From Capilliphycus robustus (GTDB lineage Bacteria; Cyanobacteriota; Cyanobacteriia; Cyanobacteriales; Microcoleaceae), in contig NZ_JAYGHR010000069.1 of the NCBI RefSeq assembly GCF_034932365.1, positions 1 through 64,000 of the forward strand: DNA of 64,000 bases, read 5' to 3'. This document shows, one piece after another, positions 8,829-18,717 of this stretch; positions within the stretch are counted from its first letter, which is position 1; the number at the start of each line of letters is the position of its first letter. The translations under genes were made by a program, and so were the position numbers. The notes beneath the pieces are model-generated. The model did no database searches and was not told where the DNA came from. It worked only from the letters and a program-made list of their open reading frames with translations.

Positions 8829-9905
8829 CTAATTACCCAAGCTTAATTTTACCTCATTCCAAGCTTCATCATAGAGAATGGTTGCTTCTCCGACATCTTC
8901 GAGATAGGTTAATTTAGCAAAGACTTCTTCGGCGGGATAAATACCGGGATTTTGTAGACTTTCTGGCTTGATTAACTTTTCTTGGATGGCGGTTTTATTC
9001 GGTGAACCGTAGTTAATAAAATTAGAGACTTTTGCACCAATTTCTGGTTCTAGAATAAAGTTCATAAACTGTTCCGCTAGTTGTTTGTGGGGTGCATTTT
9101 TTGGAATGACCATGCTATCAATTGCGATCAAAGTTCCTTCCTTTGGAATAACATATCTTAAATCGGGATTTTCTGCCATCACTTGAAATAAATCACCGCT
9201 ATATTCCATTGCTAGATTAATTTCACCTTGATTAAGAAGATTTTGACCTGTATCGGGAAGGAAAGCTTTAATATTTTTCTGGTTTTTAATTAAAAATTCT
9301 TTGGCTTTTTTGATTTCTTCCGGGTTCGTTGTATTGGGATCATAACCGAGATAAATTAACACCGCCCCAAAGGTATGACGCATATCATCTAATAAAGCAG
9401 CTTTTCCGGCAAATTTGGGATTAAATAAAGCAGCCCAACTATTAATTTCTTCTCCAGTTGCCTTAATATTATAACCGATTCCCATTGTCAGCCATTGATA
9501 GGGGATACTATATTTATTTTCAGGATCATAGGGTGGATTAAGAAACTTTTCATCAATATGTTTAAGATTGGGAACATTGATCTTATCAACTTCTTCTAGC
9601 ATATTTTCTGCTATCATTACTTTCACCATGTAATCAGCCGGAAACGCAATGTCATAACCGGGATTTCCAGGTTTGAGTTTAGCATAAAGGCTTTCGTTGC
9701 TATCATAGGTGTCGTAGTTTATTTTAACGTTATATTGCTGTTCAAATTGACTGATCACTTCCGGCGCAATATAAGTAGACCAATTATAGAGATTGAGAAC
9801 ATTATCTTGACCCGACTGTGATAAGTTAGAATTGTTCCCTGTACAACCCAGGGGTAACAATACACTCATCAAAAATAAGAGAAAAAAAGTAAAAAGTCGT
9901 TTCAT
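8829..9905 (-). CDS. potD: Polyamine ABC transporter substrate-binding lipoprotein
   Basis: A 358-residue periplasmic spermidine/putrescine-binding protein. The N-terminus is a lipoprotein signal with lipobox LPLGC (Cys21). The mature part shows the PotD/PotF fold start LNLYNWSTYIAPEVISQFEQ and conserved DIAFPADYMV, LLDDMRHTFG and NLAMEYSGD segments. It starts 23 bp after potC in the same operon. It delivers polyamines to the PotBC channel at the inner membrane. Putrescine versus spermidine preference cannot be told. Confidence 0.9.
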   Translation of the reverse strand: MKRLFTFFLLFLMSVLLPLGCTGNNSNLSQSGQDNVLNLYNWSTYIAPEVISQFEQQYNVKINYDTYDSNESLYAKLKPGNPGYDIAFPADYMVKVMIAENMLEEVDKINVPNLKHIDEKFLNPPYDPENKYSIPYQWLTMGIGYNIKATGEEINSWAALFNPKFAGKAALLDDMRHTFGAVLIYLGYDPNTTNPEEIKKAKEFLIKNQKNIKAFLPDTGQNLLNQGEINLAMEYSGDLFQVMAENPDLRYVIPKEGTLIAIDSMVIPKNAPHKQLAEQFMNFILEPEIGAKVSNFINYGSPNKTAIQEKLIKPESLQNPGIYPAEEVFAKLTYLEDVGEATILYDEAWNEVKLSLGN

Positions 9906-9928
9906 TGTTTTGAGGTAAAGGTGAATAA

Positions 9929-10792
9929 TTAAGGTTTGGTTGTGGGTTGTGTTCGATTAATTGTTAATGAGGATACCACAAGTAGCAAGGATACCAATAA
10001 CATTAACGTAGAAAGGGCGTTAATTGCAGGAGTGACAGATAGTTTGATCATTCCATAGACAAATAATGGTAAAGTGGTTGCACCGACTCCGGTATTAAAG
10101 AAAGTGACGACAAAATCATCTAAAGAGAGGGTAAAAGCTAACAAGGCACCACTGACAATTCCAGGTAAAATTAAAGGTAAGGTAATGCGGGTAAAGGTTC
10201 GCCATTCATTCGCCCCGAGGTCAAGTGCAGCTTCTTCTAAAGATGGGTTTAACTCCGCTAAACGCGCCCTCACCGTAATCGTTACAAATGCAATATTAAA
10301 GGTAACATGACCGAGAATGACAGAAGGTAATCCTAATGTTAAACGAATTCCCGTGAGATTTTCCACAAGACGAAAAATTAGGGTAAAAAACACGAGTAAA
10401 GAAATCCCCATGGTGATTTCAGGGATAATAATCGGAAGTAAAATTAGCCCTGTAATGATTTTATCACCGGGAAACCGAAAACGTTCAAGGGCGAGGGCGA
10501 CAGAGGTTCCTAATATTGTGGCGACTCCAGTAGAAATTATAGCAATGATTATACTATTATTTAAGGCTTGCCAAACTTCAACAGTAGAAAGATTAGCGGT
10601 AGTATCGGTAATTTGACCGAATAAACTGCGATACCAGTCCAGTGTAAATCCCGTCCAAACGGCGTTAAACCGAGAAGTATTAAACGAGTAAATCACTAAA
10701 ATTAAAATCGGCAGATACAGAAACGCAAGGGCGAGTGTCGCGTGTATCCACAGCCAAGATTTTCCTATTTTGCGAATGAGTAAATCAATCAT
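9929..10792 (-). CDS. potC: Polyamine ABC transporter permease
   Basis: A 287-residue inner-membrane protein with about six helices and the permease EAA loop (LEEAALDLGANEWRTFTRI, ~183-201) that docks the ATPase. The first helix WLWIHATLALAFLYLPILIL and LDWYRSLF are typical of PotC. Its ATG overlaps the potB stop (TAATG), indicating translational coupling. Confidence 0.9.
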   Translation of the reverse strand: MIDLLIRKIGKSWLWIHATLALAFLYLPILILVIYSFNTSRFNAVWTGFTLDWYRSLFGQITDTTANLSTVEVWQALNNSIIIAIISTGVATILGTSVALALERFRFPGDKIITGLILLPIIIPEITMGISLLVFFTLIFRLVENLTGIRLTLGLPSVILGHVTFNIAFVTITVRARLAELNPSLEEAALDLGANEWRTFTRITLPLILPGIVSGALLAFTLSLDDFVVTFFNTGVGATTLPLFVYGMIKLSVTPAINALSTLMLLVSLLLVVSSLTINRTQPTTKP

Positions 10793-11670
10793 TAGTCATC
10801 TGTAGAGGTTTGAAAATAAATCAATACAGGAATTAAAATAATTCCCATTAAAATCATCGATAAGGCTGAACCAAACGGCCAATTTCTGGCTTGCAAAAAT
10901 TGATTTTGAATCAGATTTCCCAGCATTAAGGTTTTCGCCCCGCCAAGAATATCAGGCGTGATAAAGGCTCCCAATGCGGGGATAAAGACTAAGATTGATC
11001 CGGCGATAATTCCCCGTTTAGTTAAGGGAAAAACAACTCGCAAAAAACTTCTAAGATCATTCGCCCCTAAATCTTGAGCAGCTTCAATCAGAGCAAAATC
11101 TAAACGTTCTAATGTTGCATAAAGTGGTAATATCATAAAGGGTAAGTAGCCATAAATTAAACCAATAATAACAGCAAAAGGGGTAAACAGTAAAGTTAGG
11201 GGTTGATCAATCAGTTGTAAACTTTTGAGAAGGGAGTTAATCACACCTTCATTGCCTAAAATCACAATCCAAGCATAGGTTCTGACTAAAAAGTTTGTCC
11301 AAAATGGAATAATCACTAAGACTAATAGAAGATTTCGCCAACGGGGAGAACGAGTGACAATAAAAAAGGCTAAAGGATAGGCGATGATTAAACAAACAAG
11401 AGTCGTTAAAGCAGCGAGTTGAAGCGATCGCCAAAATACTCCCCAGTACAAAGGACTGACTAAACGTTGATAGTTACTCAGGGTAAAAATCCAGTTAATC
11501 CCGCCATAGGTTCCGCGTTCAAGGAAACTACAAACCAGAACAAATATTAGCGGTAAAACAAAGAAAACTAACAGCCAAATTGTGGCAGGTAAGAGGAGAA
11601 TGAGTAAAGTTTTTTGTTGGCGAGTTTCCAGGGTTGGAGAACTCGATTGATGTTGCTTTAACAAAGTCAT
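10792..11670 (-). CDS. potB: Polyamine ABC transporter permease
   Basis: A 292-residue permease, first gene of the potBCDA unit. I start it at the ATG at 11670 (MTLLKQHQSSS); the longer frame needs a TTG four codons earlier. Six predicted helices and the EAA loop (IEAAQDLGANDLRSFLRVV) near residue 190 are visible, with the PotB-typical FVLPLIFVLVCSFLERGTYG near the N-terminus. Confidence 0.88.
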   Translation of the reverse strand: MTLLKQHQSSSPTLETRQQKTLLILLLPATIWLLVFFVLPLIFVLVCSFLERGTYGGINWIFTLSNYQRLVSPLYWGVFWRSLQLAALTTLVCLIIAYPLAFFIVTRSPRWRNLLLVLVIIPFWTNFLVRTYAWIVILGNEGVINSLLKSLQLIDQPLTLLFTPFAVIIGLIYGYLPFMILPLYATLERLDFALIEAAQDLGANDLRSFLRVVFPLTKRGIIAGSILVFIPALGAFITPDILGGAKTLMLGNLIQNQFLQARNWPFGSALSMILMGIILIPVLIYFQTSTDD

Positions 11671-11769
11671 TTTAATGTACAATTAAAGTTAAAAAGACGT
11701 GATTTTAAACTGTTGACTGAAAGCAGGGGTGACAGGCGACTGAAATGATGGCTTGATCTATGATGCAAA

Positions 11770-12486
11770 ATGAGCTATGATTCAGCAGAGTTAAGTCCAT
11801 TTTTGAACAAATCTCTACTGACGGTGCAAACGCTTCATCTATCTGAATCAAACCACCCCCTGGTGAAGTCGCTATCCCATCATAGCGATCAAGAATTGCT
11901 GACAATGTTTCAAAACCACCCGGATCGGGGGAAATATTTTGTTACAATTTTTTGTCGTTATGCGCTGATTGTATACACCTTAATCGGTCATTCTGTGCGA
12001 TCGCCTGTACAAGCTGAGTATTTATTGTCTCAGACTTGGCGACATATTTTTTATGAAATGCGAGGTTTGAACTTGCGGGAGTCCCAAGACGCGCAGGGAG
12101 AAACAACCCTACAAAATTGGTTAATTAATGTCACGGCGATTTGTATTAACCGCGCCGATTTACCCCCCGTTGAGTCGATACAATATTCCCTGAAAGCAGC
12201 GCCTCCTCCCCTGTGGTGTTATATGGGACAAGCGCTGGATCAACTCGATCCTTTGTTGCGTTTAGCTGTAGTGATGGCGCAAACCTTTCATTGGAGTGAA
12301 ACCCGTATTGCAGCGTATTTACAAGCGGAAGGAGAAGCGATTTCCCCCAGTGAAGTTAAGGATTTATTGAAACAGGGATATGATCAACTTCAGAAGAATT
12401 TACCCCCAGATATTCGCGCAATTTATTTAGGTGAATCTCTGAGTGATTCTGAACAAAATGGCAAGACAGAAGTGCTTCAATCTTAA
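11770..12486 (+). CDS. Sigma-70-like (ECF-type) protein, divergent
   Basis: A 238-residue soluble protein. Residues ~36-105 (SDQELLTMFQNHPDRGKYF ... EYLLSQTWRHIFYEMRGL) resemble sigma region 2 and ~165-228 (LDQLDPLLRLAVVMAQTF, WSETRIAAYLQAEG, VKDLLKQGYDQLQKNL) resemble region 4 with its helix-turn-helix, as in a cyanobacterial group of degenerate ECF-like proteins. A linker around 135-160 separates them. No anti-sigma gene is adjacent. It could be an active alternative sigma factor or a regulator that kept only the fold; promoter-recognition residues are too diverged for me to decide. Confidence 0.6.
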   Translation: MSYDSAELSPFLNKSLLTVQTLHLSESNHPLVKSLSHHSDQELLTMFQNHPDRGKYFVTIFCRYALIVYTLIGHSVRSPVQAEYLLSQTWRHIFYEMRGLNLRESQDAQGETTLQNWLINVTAICINRADLPPVESIQYSLKAAPPPLWCYMGQALDQLDPLLRLAVVMAQTFHWSETRIAAYLQAEGEAISPSEVKDLLKQGYDQLQKNLPPDIRAIYLGESLSDSEQNGKTEVLQS

Positions 12487-12556
12487 CTTAAAATTGCTTG
12501 TAATGTGTTTTTTTAGATAGAGTTAAGGAAAGACTGCTGAAATCATTGCCCATAAA

Positions 12557-12709
12557 ATGTTTGACTCTAAAATTGAGTTCTGGAGTCAACGAATTAGACA
12601 GTCTCAATTTCTCAGAAGTCTTTGTTTAAGTTTATTGGAAGAGGCTTTACGTCGCAACCGAGAAACAAATCAGTCGGAAGTTTTAGCAGGGTTGATTAAT
12701 CAATTTTAG
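12557..12709 (+). CDS. Possible 50-residue protein
   Basis: ATG at 12557 to TAG at 12709 encodes a 50-residue, charged, probably helical peptide (begins MFDSKIEFWSQRIRQSQFL, ends LAGLINQF). It lies 70 bp after the sigma-like gene on the same strand. No family is recognised and no strong ribosome site is seen; it may be a real small protein or the tail of a lost gene. The rest of the gap up to 12837 holds nothing I can support. Confidence 0.3.
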   Translation: MFDSKIEFWSQRIRQSQFLRSLCLSLLEEALRRNRETNQSEVLAGLINQF

Positions 12710-12837
12710 AATTGAGGCTGTCTGGGGTTGATGCGATCGCATGGTTTTGGAAAATAATAGAAGATGGAGATGCTTGGCAATTAGTAAAATACCTATAGAT
12801 TTTAAACTTGACTATACTTTTCTGGTTTTCATCTATT

Positions 12838-13905
12838 TTATGGTATTAGGATAGATACCACTAGGTGTTGCCAAGTAGGGTTGCAACTAAGAGAATACGA
12901 ATCAAAAATAAAATTCTCTTTTTCAGAAAACTTTTTAAACCTCTCTATCCAATCAGCAATTACTTGAGTTGGAAGAGAACAGGAAGAATATTTAAAAGAT
13001 TGGTTTAAATATTTACACATCTCTGACATTTGATCTCTGTTGTAGTTTTGCCATGCCAAAAATACTAAATTATTATATTTCGTTTCTTTTTCAGAATCTT
13101 CTATTTTATTTTGATTTGAGTAATTTTTATAGTTGAGTAATTTTGATTTTTGGTAAACTTCTAGAATAAAATCATAGGTTGCACTAAGCCCAAGTTTATC
13201 ATCAAGAAGATTTAGTTTATTTTCTAGCAAAAGCTGTTGAAGAGAAGGTGTTAATTCTGATCTATAAAAACTTGTAAAAGTAAGACCAACTTTACGCCAA
13301 GTCTCTATGCTATAGTTGATTTTATGCTTAACATGATACGCAACAGTATTTTGAAGATATTTAGGATTAAGGTCATTTTGGATAGCAATGCAAGGAATCC
13401 AATAATCCCACCAAGGAATACCCAAGCAAAAGTCATCGCATAATGGGAAATACTTTAAAAGTTTTCGATCAAAGAAAAACATATCAAAGCCATAGCCATA
13501 CATTTCTCCTGCTTCTGATTCTACAGTATCAATGTCTAGTCTTGACGCAAAAAGTACAGAATTCGTAGTTTCCTGACGAACATATGAAATAAAATCTTTC
13601 CCAGCCTTCAAATGAATATCAGAATTAACAATTCCAACAATTTTTGATCCATGTTCTTCTAGATAGAGTAAAATATCGTTCACGTATACAAATGGTTTAC
13701 CATACTTTTCTCTTGCGTCACGCTTAACCATGTGAAAACTAATATCGTCAAAGTAAGGTTGAAGCTGATCGATCTCTTCTTGTATATTCACTGACACTAC
13801 TAAAAATCCTAGATCAAGCCAGCTTTGGATAGCTGCACGTTGCTTTTCTATACCCACAGGGGCAATACTAGTCGCTATTACTATGCTGTCATTATGTTGG
13901 TTCAT
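12838..13905 (-). CDS. Putative glycosyltransferase-like protein
   Basis: 355 residues with no family I can name with certainty. The first ~200 residues look like a GT-A-type nucleotide-sugar fold: opening beta strand SIVIATSIAPVG, a strand ending VNSDIH near residue 95 (a possible metal-binding DxD variant), then ASRLDIDTVES, GYGFDMFFFDR and GIPWWDYWIP, a pattern seen in proteins of polysaccharide and protein-glycosylation loci. The last third is helical. It is the last gene of the minus-strand RTX/TPR/glycosyltransferase block, 91 bp after the previous gene. Function inferred mostly from context. Confidence 0.5.
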   Translation of the reverse strand: MNQHNDSIVIATSIAPVGIEKQRAAIQSWLDLGFLVVSVNIQEEIDQLQPYFDDISFHMVKRDAREKYGKPFVYVNDILLYLEEHGSKIVGIVNSDIHLKAGKDFISYVRQETTNSVLFASRLDIDTVESEAGEMYGYGFDMFFFDRKLLKYFPLCDDFCLGIPWWDYWIPCIAIQNDLNPKYLQNTVAYHVKHKINYSIETWRKVGLTFTSFYRSELTPSLQQLLLENKLNLLDDKLGLSATYDFILEVYQKSKLLNYKNYSNQNKIEDSEKETKYNNLVFLAWQNYNRDQMSEMCKYLNQSFKYSSCSLPTQVIADWIERFKKFSEKENFIFDSYSLSCNPTWQHLVVSILIP

Positions 13906-13996
13906 TGTGTTACCTTACCTTTAAATTCTTTTGTATGTCTAGTTTATCAAAATAGTAAAATATAGCTTGAGCTTTACTTAGCTTTCGACAAGAATT

Positions 13997-15778
13997 TTAT
14001 TCCATACCTTTCAAAACTCGGTATTTTCTGTGATATTCAATTGCCTTTTCTATTTGACTACGCTTTATACAAATTTCTCCAAGATAGAAATAAGCATCAG
14101 ACATATTAGCATTTATTTCCAGGCATTTTTCATAATATAGCGTAGATTTTTCCAGCTTATTTTCTCTAAAATAAACACTTCCTAGATAAAAATAAGCATC
14201 CAAACATTTAGGATTTAACTCAACACACTTTTCATAGTTAAAAATGGCTTCTTTGATCTGATTTTGACTTTTATAACAGTTTCCTAAATAAAAGTATACA
14301 TCTGCTAAGTTTGGGTTTAACTCCAAGCATTTTTTATAGTCGATAACTGCTTTATCTAGTTTTTGCTGGTTATAGTAGATTGTTCCTAAATAAAAGTATG
14401 CATCCGCTAAATTAGGATTTAACTCCAAGCATTTATTATAGTGAATAATTGCTTCATCTAGTTTTTGCTGGTTATAGTAGATTGTTCCTAAATAGAAATG
14501 TGCATCCGCTAAATTTGGGTTTAACTCCAAGCATTTATTGTAGTGAATAATTGCTTTATATAATTGTTTATTTTGATAGTAAATTGTTCCCGAGTAGAAA
14601 TATACATCAGCTAAACTAGGATTAAGTTCCAAGCATTTATTATAGTAAGTTAAAGCCCGATCTAGTTGCTCTCTACTTTTATAAAAATTTCCCAATAAAA
14701 AGTATGCTTCTATTAATTCTTGAGACATTATTCCTACAATTTTCGTATATATTGATAATGCTTGACTGAGTTTATTTTTGCTTTTTAATTCTAAGGCTTC
14801 AGATAAATAGTTGGCTATTATTGAGTCTGATTTAATATGAGATACCTGACAGACTTGCTGGGAACTATAATCTTTATCTGAAGTATTAGATAGATTACGA
14901 AGTTTCTTACCATCCCGCCAATAATGTAAGTCCGGATGATTTTCAAACGATGTTTCTCCATCTGATTCAAGTACAGTTTCTAAAAACTTCTTGACTTCTT
15001 CTTTGACTTCTTTATTACTGTCAAGCATACGATATGAGTTCATTTGTAAAATGAAGCTAGGCCTAACAGAATATCCATCTATATCAGTATTTACCCAATG
15101 AATTTTATCATGTTCATGATACCAGAGATATGCACCTATATAGTTAAAATCAGAAAAGTATATGCGCTCTTTTGGGTCATCCTTAAACTTAGCACCGAAC
15201 TGCTGCTTCATAAATTCTTTGAAAGACATACCATGATTACGTTCAATTAATTGACGAGCTGAACTATACATTTCTCGAGGATAAATTTTTTCAGGTCTAC
15301 GACTGAATTCATATTCTACTGCTCTACCTACGGCATTTTCAGTTCCAGCTTTCCATAAAATCGGATTAGCCCCACCTGTTTTCTGACTCCATTCAATTAA
15401 TGTTTTATATGGGGTATACTCAAGAATAGGCTTTCCATTCCGAAACATATAATCCTCTCGTAAATTTCTAGAGAAAATACTATCAGTGTCAATGTGAATA
15501 ATATATTTCCCTGTACAGTATGTATCTGCTGTTAGCTTGCTATACTTCTGCTGAATTCTTCCATCTGCAAACTTGTCCTCTCGTACAACTTTAACCCATT
15601 CCGGAATTAATGGAGCGAGTTCGGAATTATCTTGCTTTTCATACACAATTACTACTTCTTTCCGAATGGGTACAAATCGCTCTATACTTCGGAGTAAATA
15701 GGGCAACCATGCCTTATCACCAACATATGTTCTACAGGTAATGCTAGTTTCTTTTAAAATTAAATCATTAGAATTCAT
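13997..15778 (-). CDS. DUF6492-like glycosyltransferase fused to TPR repeats
   Basis: 593 residues. The N-terminal ~300 residues resemble a GT-A-like family (DUF6492-like): ITCRTYVGDKAWLPYLLRSI at the start and a DxD-type motif in IIHIDTDSIFSRNL (~94-107). The remainder (~325-593) is about eight 34-residue TPR units, several nearly identical (CLELNPNLADAYFYLGTIYY), pointing to recent repeat expansion. Glycosyltransferase-TPR fusions act on protein substrates in the O-GlcNAc transferase class; here the TPR array may likewise present a protein acceptor. It lies ~90 bp after the FkbM gene in the same operon. Sugar and acceptor unknown. Confidence 0.65.
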   Translation of the reverse strand: MNSNDLILKETSITCRTYVGDKAWLPYLLRSIERFVPIRKEVVIVYEKQDNSELAPLIPEWVKVVREDKFADGRIQQKYSKLTADTYCTGKYIIHIDTDSIFSRNLREDYMFRNGKPILEYTPYKTLIEWSQKTGGANPILWKAGTENAVGRAVEYEFSRRPEKIYPREMYSSARQLIERNHGMSFKEFMKQQFGAKFKDDPKERIYFSDFNYIGAYLWYHEHDKIHWVNTDIDGYSVRPSFILQMNSYRMLDSNKEVKEEVKKFLETVLESDGETSFENHPDLHYWRDGKKLRNLSNTSDKDYSSQQVCQVSHIKSDSIIANYLSEALELKSKNKLSQALSIYTKIVGIMSQELIEAYFLLGNFYKSREQLDRALTYYNKCLELNPSLADVYFYSGTIYYQNKQLYKAIIHYNKCLELNPNLADAHFYLGTIYYNQQKLDEAIIHYNKCLELNPNLADAYFYLGTIYYNQQKLDKAVIDYKKCLELNPNLADVYFYLGNCYKSQNQIKEAIFNYEKCVELNPKCLDAYFYLGSVYFRENKLEKSTLYYEKCLEINANMSDAYFYLGEICIKRSQIEKAIEYHRKYRVLKGME

Positions 15779-15868
15779 AAGCTTTTTTGTTGCGATATTT
15801 TATGAAGAAATTAACTTTTTATGCTGTCAATACTATCAGTTTTTTTGAATCTATAACCTGGATCTAAT

Positions 15869-16540
15869 TTATTTTTGAATGGCAAGTAAATCAATTCTTT
15901 CACTACTTAATTTAGTACCAGGCTGTATGGGTTTAAAATCATATGATAACTCTTCTAAAAATGTGTATATGTCTTGTCTGTTACCTCCTGTTCTTTTGAA
16001 AACATTATCATTAATTTCAATGACCATACGGGGTTTGCACTTGATAAGAGTTTGTCTAGCTCCTTTAAGAGTCTGTAGTTCATAGCCTTCTACATCAATC
16101 TTAATTAAGTCCACTGAAGAAAATTTAAAAGAGTCTAAGGTCACTGCTTTGATTGGTACTGACTCGTTAAGATTAGTAGTTGTACAATAACTTTCTCCAG
16201 TATTAGGTCTTAGAACTAGATTTAGTGTTTCTTCTTTATCAGATATTGCATAAGGATAAGATTCTGCTTCAGGAACGTTAATTTTCAGACACTCATAAAC
16301 TTCAGGATGAGGTTCAAATGCTACTACATGACCCTCTGAACCAACTTTCTTAAGGTAAGCAATTGTATGATCTCCAATATTTGCGCCAATATCTATAACA
16401 GTTCCATGAAGTGGTATATGTGGTAATACTAAGTTGAGTAAAGCTTGATCATGGTCTAATCTTCCTGTCTGTGGAATCCATTTTGTTCTATGAGTATCTT
16501 CTTTAATTAGAGCAATTTTATTCCAAAAAATTATAGTCAT
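15869..16540 (-). CDS. FkbM-family methyltransferase
   Basis: 223 residues from the ATG at 16540, chosen because GGAG lies 6 nt upstream; a longer frame needs TTG. SAM-binding motif I VIDIGANIGDHT (~48-59), acidic post-I EPHP (~76-79) and the FkbM segment DLIKIDVEGYE (~150-160) are clear. Family members O-methylate sugar hydroxyls in polysaccharides, glycopeptides and glycolipids. In this block it most likely caps a glycan made by the neighbouring transferases. Confidence 0.85.
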   Translation of the reverse strand: MTIIFWNKIALIKEDTHRTKWIPQTGRLDHDQALLNLVLPHIPLHGTVIDIGANIGDHTIAYLKKVGSEGHVVAFEPHPEVYECLKINVPEAESYPYAISDKEETLNLVLRPNTGESYCTTTNLNESVPIKAVTLDSFKFSSVDLIKIDVEGYELQTLKGARQTLIKCKPRMVIEINDNVFKRTGGNRQDIYTFLEELSYDFKPIQPGTKLSSERIDLLAIQK

Positions 16541-16642
16541 AGTAACTCCATTCAACTACTAATTTGGTTTGTAAAGTTGGCAAATGTTGATGTATATCAA
16601 CATTAAATTAGTCTGCAATCTACATCTTTAATTATAATTATT

Positions 16643-18046
16643 TTAGTAACCTAAAGTCAATAATTTTTGCAGTTTATACTGAGCTTTAGAGTTGTTAGGT
16701 TCTATCTGCAGAGCAATTTGACAAAAAATTATTGCTTGATCCAGTTGATTCTGTTTAATCAAAGTATCCAAGAGATCTATATATAGATCAACATCTTTGG
16801 GTTGGACACTTAAAGCTTTATGATAACTTACTATATCATTAGGATCAAGCTGAATAGCTTTATAGTAGCTTTTAAAAGCTCTATTTAAATCTAAATATGC
16901 TCTGTTTTTTAGAGAATCTCCTAGACCCTGGTAACTCCAAGATATATTTGGGTTTAGGTTGATCAAACAGTTATATGCATATATTTCTTCATCAAGTATT
17001 TTATATAATTCCTGAAATTTATCTTCGCCATCCAAAGTGGCTACTGAATGAAAAGAATATTGATTTTTGTCTTTCATTGCTTGTCTTTGATATAGTAGTT
17101 CATATAATTTTTGATAAATGAATGGTTGAGTTTTAGGCTGGAGTCTGATTGCTTGATTGTAGGCAATAACTGCTTCGTCAAACTTCTCTAGCTTAAATAA
17201 TGCATCACCTAAATCGGTATAATATGAAGACAAGTTGGGTTCTATTTCAACAGCTTTATAATAAGCTTTAATAGCTTCTTTATAGTCTTTTTTTTGACTC
17301 AAAGCCTTACCTAACCTGTAATATGCTTGAGCAAAATATGGGTTTATTTCTGTGGCTTTTTGGTAATACATAATCGCTTCTTCCCATCGCTCTAAATTTG
17401 ATAATATCTCACCCAAATTATAGTGAGACCAGACTAAATCTCCTTTTAATAGGATTGCACTCCGATAAGCTTTAATCGCCTCTTCCGACTCCTGCAACTC
17501 AGCCAACACATCCCCTAACTTACAATGACTCCAACAAAAATCAGGATTAAGCTCAATAGCTTTACGATAAGCATTAACCGCCTCTTCCCGTCTCTCTAAG
17601 ATAACTAAAACATCTCCTAAGTTATTATAAGACCAGCAAAAATCAGGCTTTAATTCAATCGATTTGTTATAAGCAACAACAGCCTCTTCAAACTCCTCTG
17701 TGTCTTGCAACAAATTACCTAACTTGTGATACACTTCCCATAATTCTGGCTTGAGTTCAACGGCTTTTCTATAAACCTCGATTGCCTCTTCTTTTTCTCC
17801 TATTTCTACTAAAGCATCACCTAAAGAGTGGTAAGTATTTTCAAATATTGGCTCTACTTTTATGGCTTTTCGATAAGCGGTTATTGCCTCTTTTAACTTA
17901 CCTTTTTTAGCTAAAACAAGCCCTAGTTTATAGTGAGATAAAGCTGGATTTATTTTTGATTTTTTACTCTGTTGACTCAAAACGAGAGATCCTTGATCGG
18001 CTTGAGTGAGAGAGGAAACGAGTTTAGCTTGATTTCGGTTAGACAT
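16643..18046 (-). CDS. TPR repeat protein
   Basis: 467 residues from the ATG at 18046 (MSNRNQAKLVSS); upstream residues would need a TTG start. After a ~35-residue leader nearly the whole protein is 34-residue TPR units with the usual G-Y-A-P pattern (SYNNLGDVLVILERREEAVN), about twelve by my count, one interrupted by a ~45-residue insertion near residue 290 (QAMKDKNQYSFHSVATLDGE). No catalytic domain is present, so it is probably a scaffold for the glycosylation enzymes encoded around it. Confidence 0.8.
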   Translation of the reverse strand: MSNRNQAKLVSSLTQADQGSLVLSQQSKKSKINPALSHYKLGLVLAKKGKLKEAITAYRKAIKVEPIFENTYHSLGDALVEIGEKEEAIEVYRKAVELKPELWEVYHKLGNLLQDTEEFEEAVVAYNKSIELKPDFCWSYNNLGDVLVILERREEAVNAYRKAIELNPDFCWSHCKLGDVLAELQESEEAIKAYRSAILLKGDLVWSHYNLGEILSNLERWEEAIMYYQKATEINPYFAQAYYRLGKALSQKKDYKEAIKAYYKAVEIEPNLSSYYTDLGDALFKLEKFDEAVIAYNQAIRLQPKTQPFIYQKLYELLYQRQAMKDKNQYSFHSVATLDGEDKFQELYKILDEEIYAYNCLINLNPNISWSYQGLGDSLKNRAYLDLNRAFKSYYKAIQLDPNDIVSYHKALSVQPKDVDLYIDLLDTLIKQNQLDQAIIFCQIALQIEPNNSKAQYKLQKLLTLGY

Positions 18047-18183
18047 TTTGAGTATGACTTTTAGAGAGTATTCAGCAAACAAGTTGAAAGTTCGTTGAAG
18101 ATATACTGAACTTTTGAAGAAGGGTCATAGCTTATTTATACAAAGCTATGTTCCCTCATCCGGATGATTTTTTAACTTTTGAC

Positions 18184-18717
18184 TTAAACCTCAATATTCT
18201 TAACTGATGAGGGTTCAGTTTCCGTCAATTCAATGGCTTGATGATACGCTTCAACGGCTTCATCAAGTTGACCTATTTCTTGAAAGAGATCACCCAGTTT
18301 ATGGTAAGCTTCCCAGTTGTCAGGTTCTAACTGAATTAATTGTTTATAGCAGTCAATTGCCTGTTCAAACTGAGCTTTAGAAACAAAAACTTCTCCTAAA
18401 TTATGATAGATTAAAGCTAAATTTGGGTTAAGAGCGAGAGCTTGGTTATATGCGGTGATCGCTTCTTCCCAACGTTCAAGTTGAACTAAAACTTGACCTA
18501 ATTTACAGTAAAACTCTGGCTTTTGAGGATGATGTTCAATGGCTTGATTATAGATCGCGATCGCATTTTCTAATTGTTGTTGAGAGATGAAGATTTCTCC
18601 TAAATTGAGATAGGCTTCGACTTGACGGGGATCTAACTGAATTGCTTTTTTATAGCAAATCACGGTCCAGTCTACTTTTCCTAATTCTATCAGAGCGTTA
18701 GCAAATTGTATATACTC
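18184..18717 (-). pseudogene. C-terminal TPR segment cut off by an in-frame TAA
   Basis: This segment continues the frame of the gene at 18718-20391 without any shift; the only break is TAA at 18720-18718. Directly after the stop the frame reads EYIQFANALIELGKVDWT, then VICYKKAIQLDP. It aligns residue by residue with the paralogous KEHLNLGNILLKQDQITPAI in the upstream gene, the stop replacing Lys (AAA to TAA). The rest is five TPR units ending at 18184. A GTG at 18663 could restart translation of 159 residues but has no ribosome site. I read it as the severed end of one larger TPR gene. Confidence 0.7.
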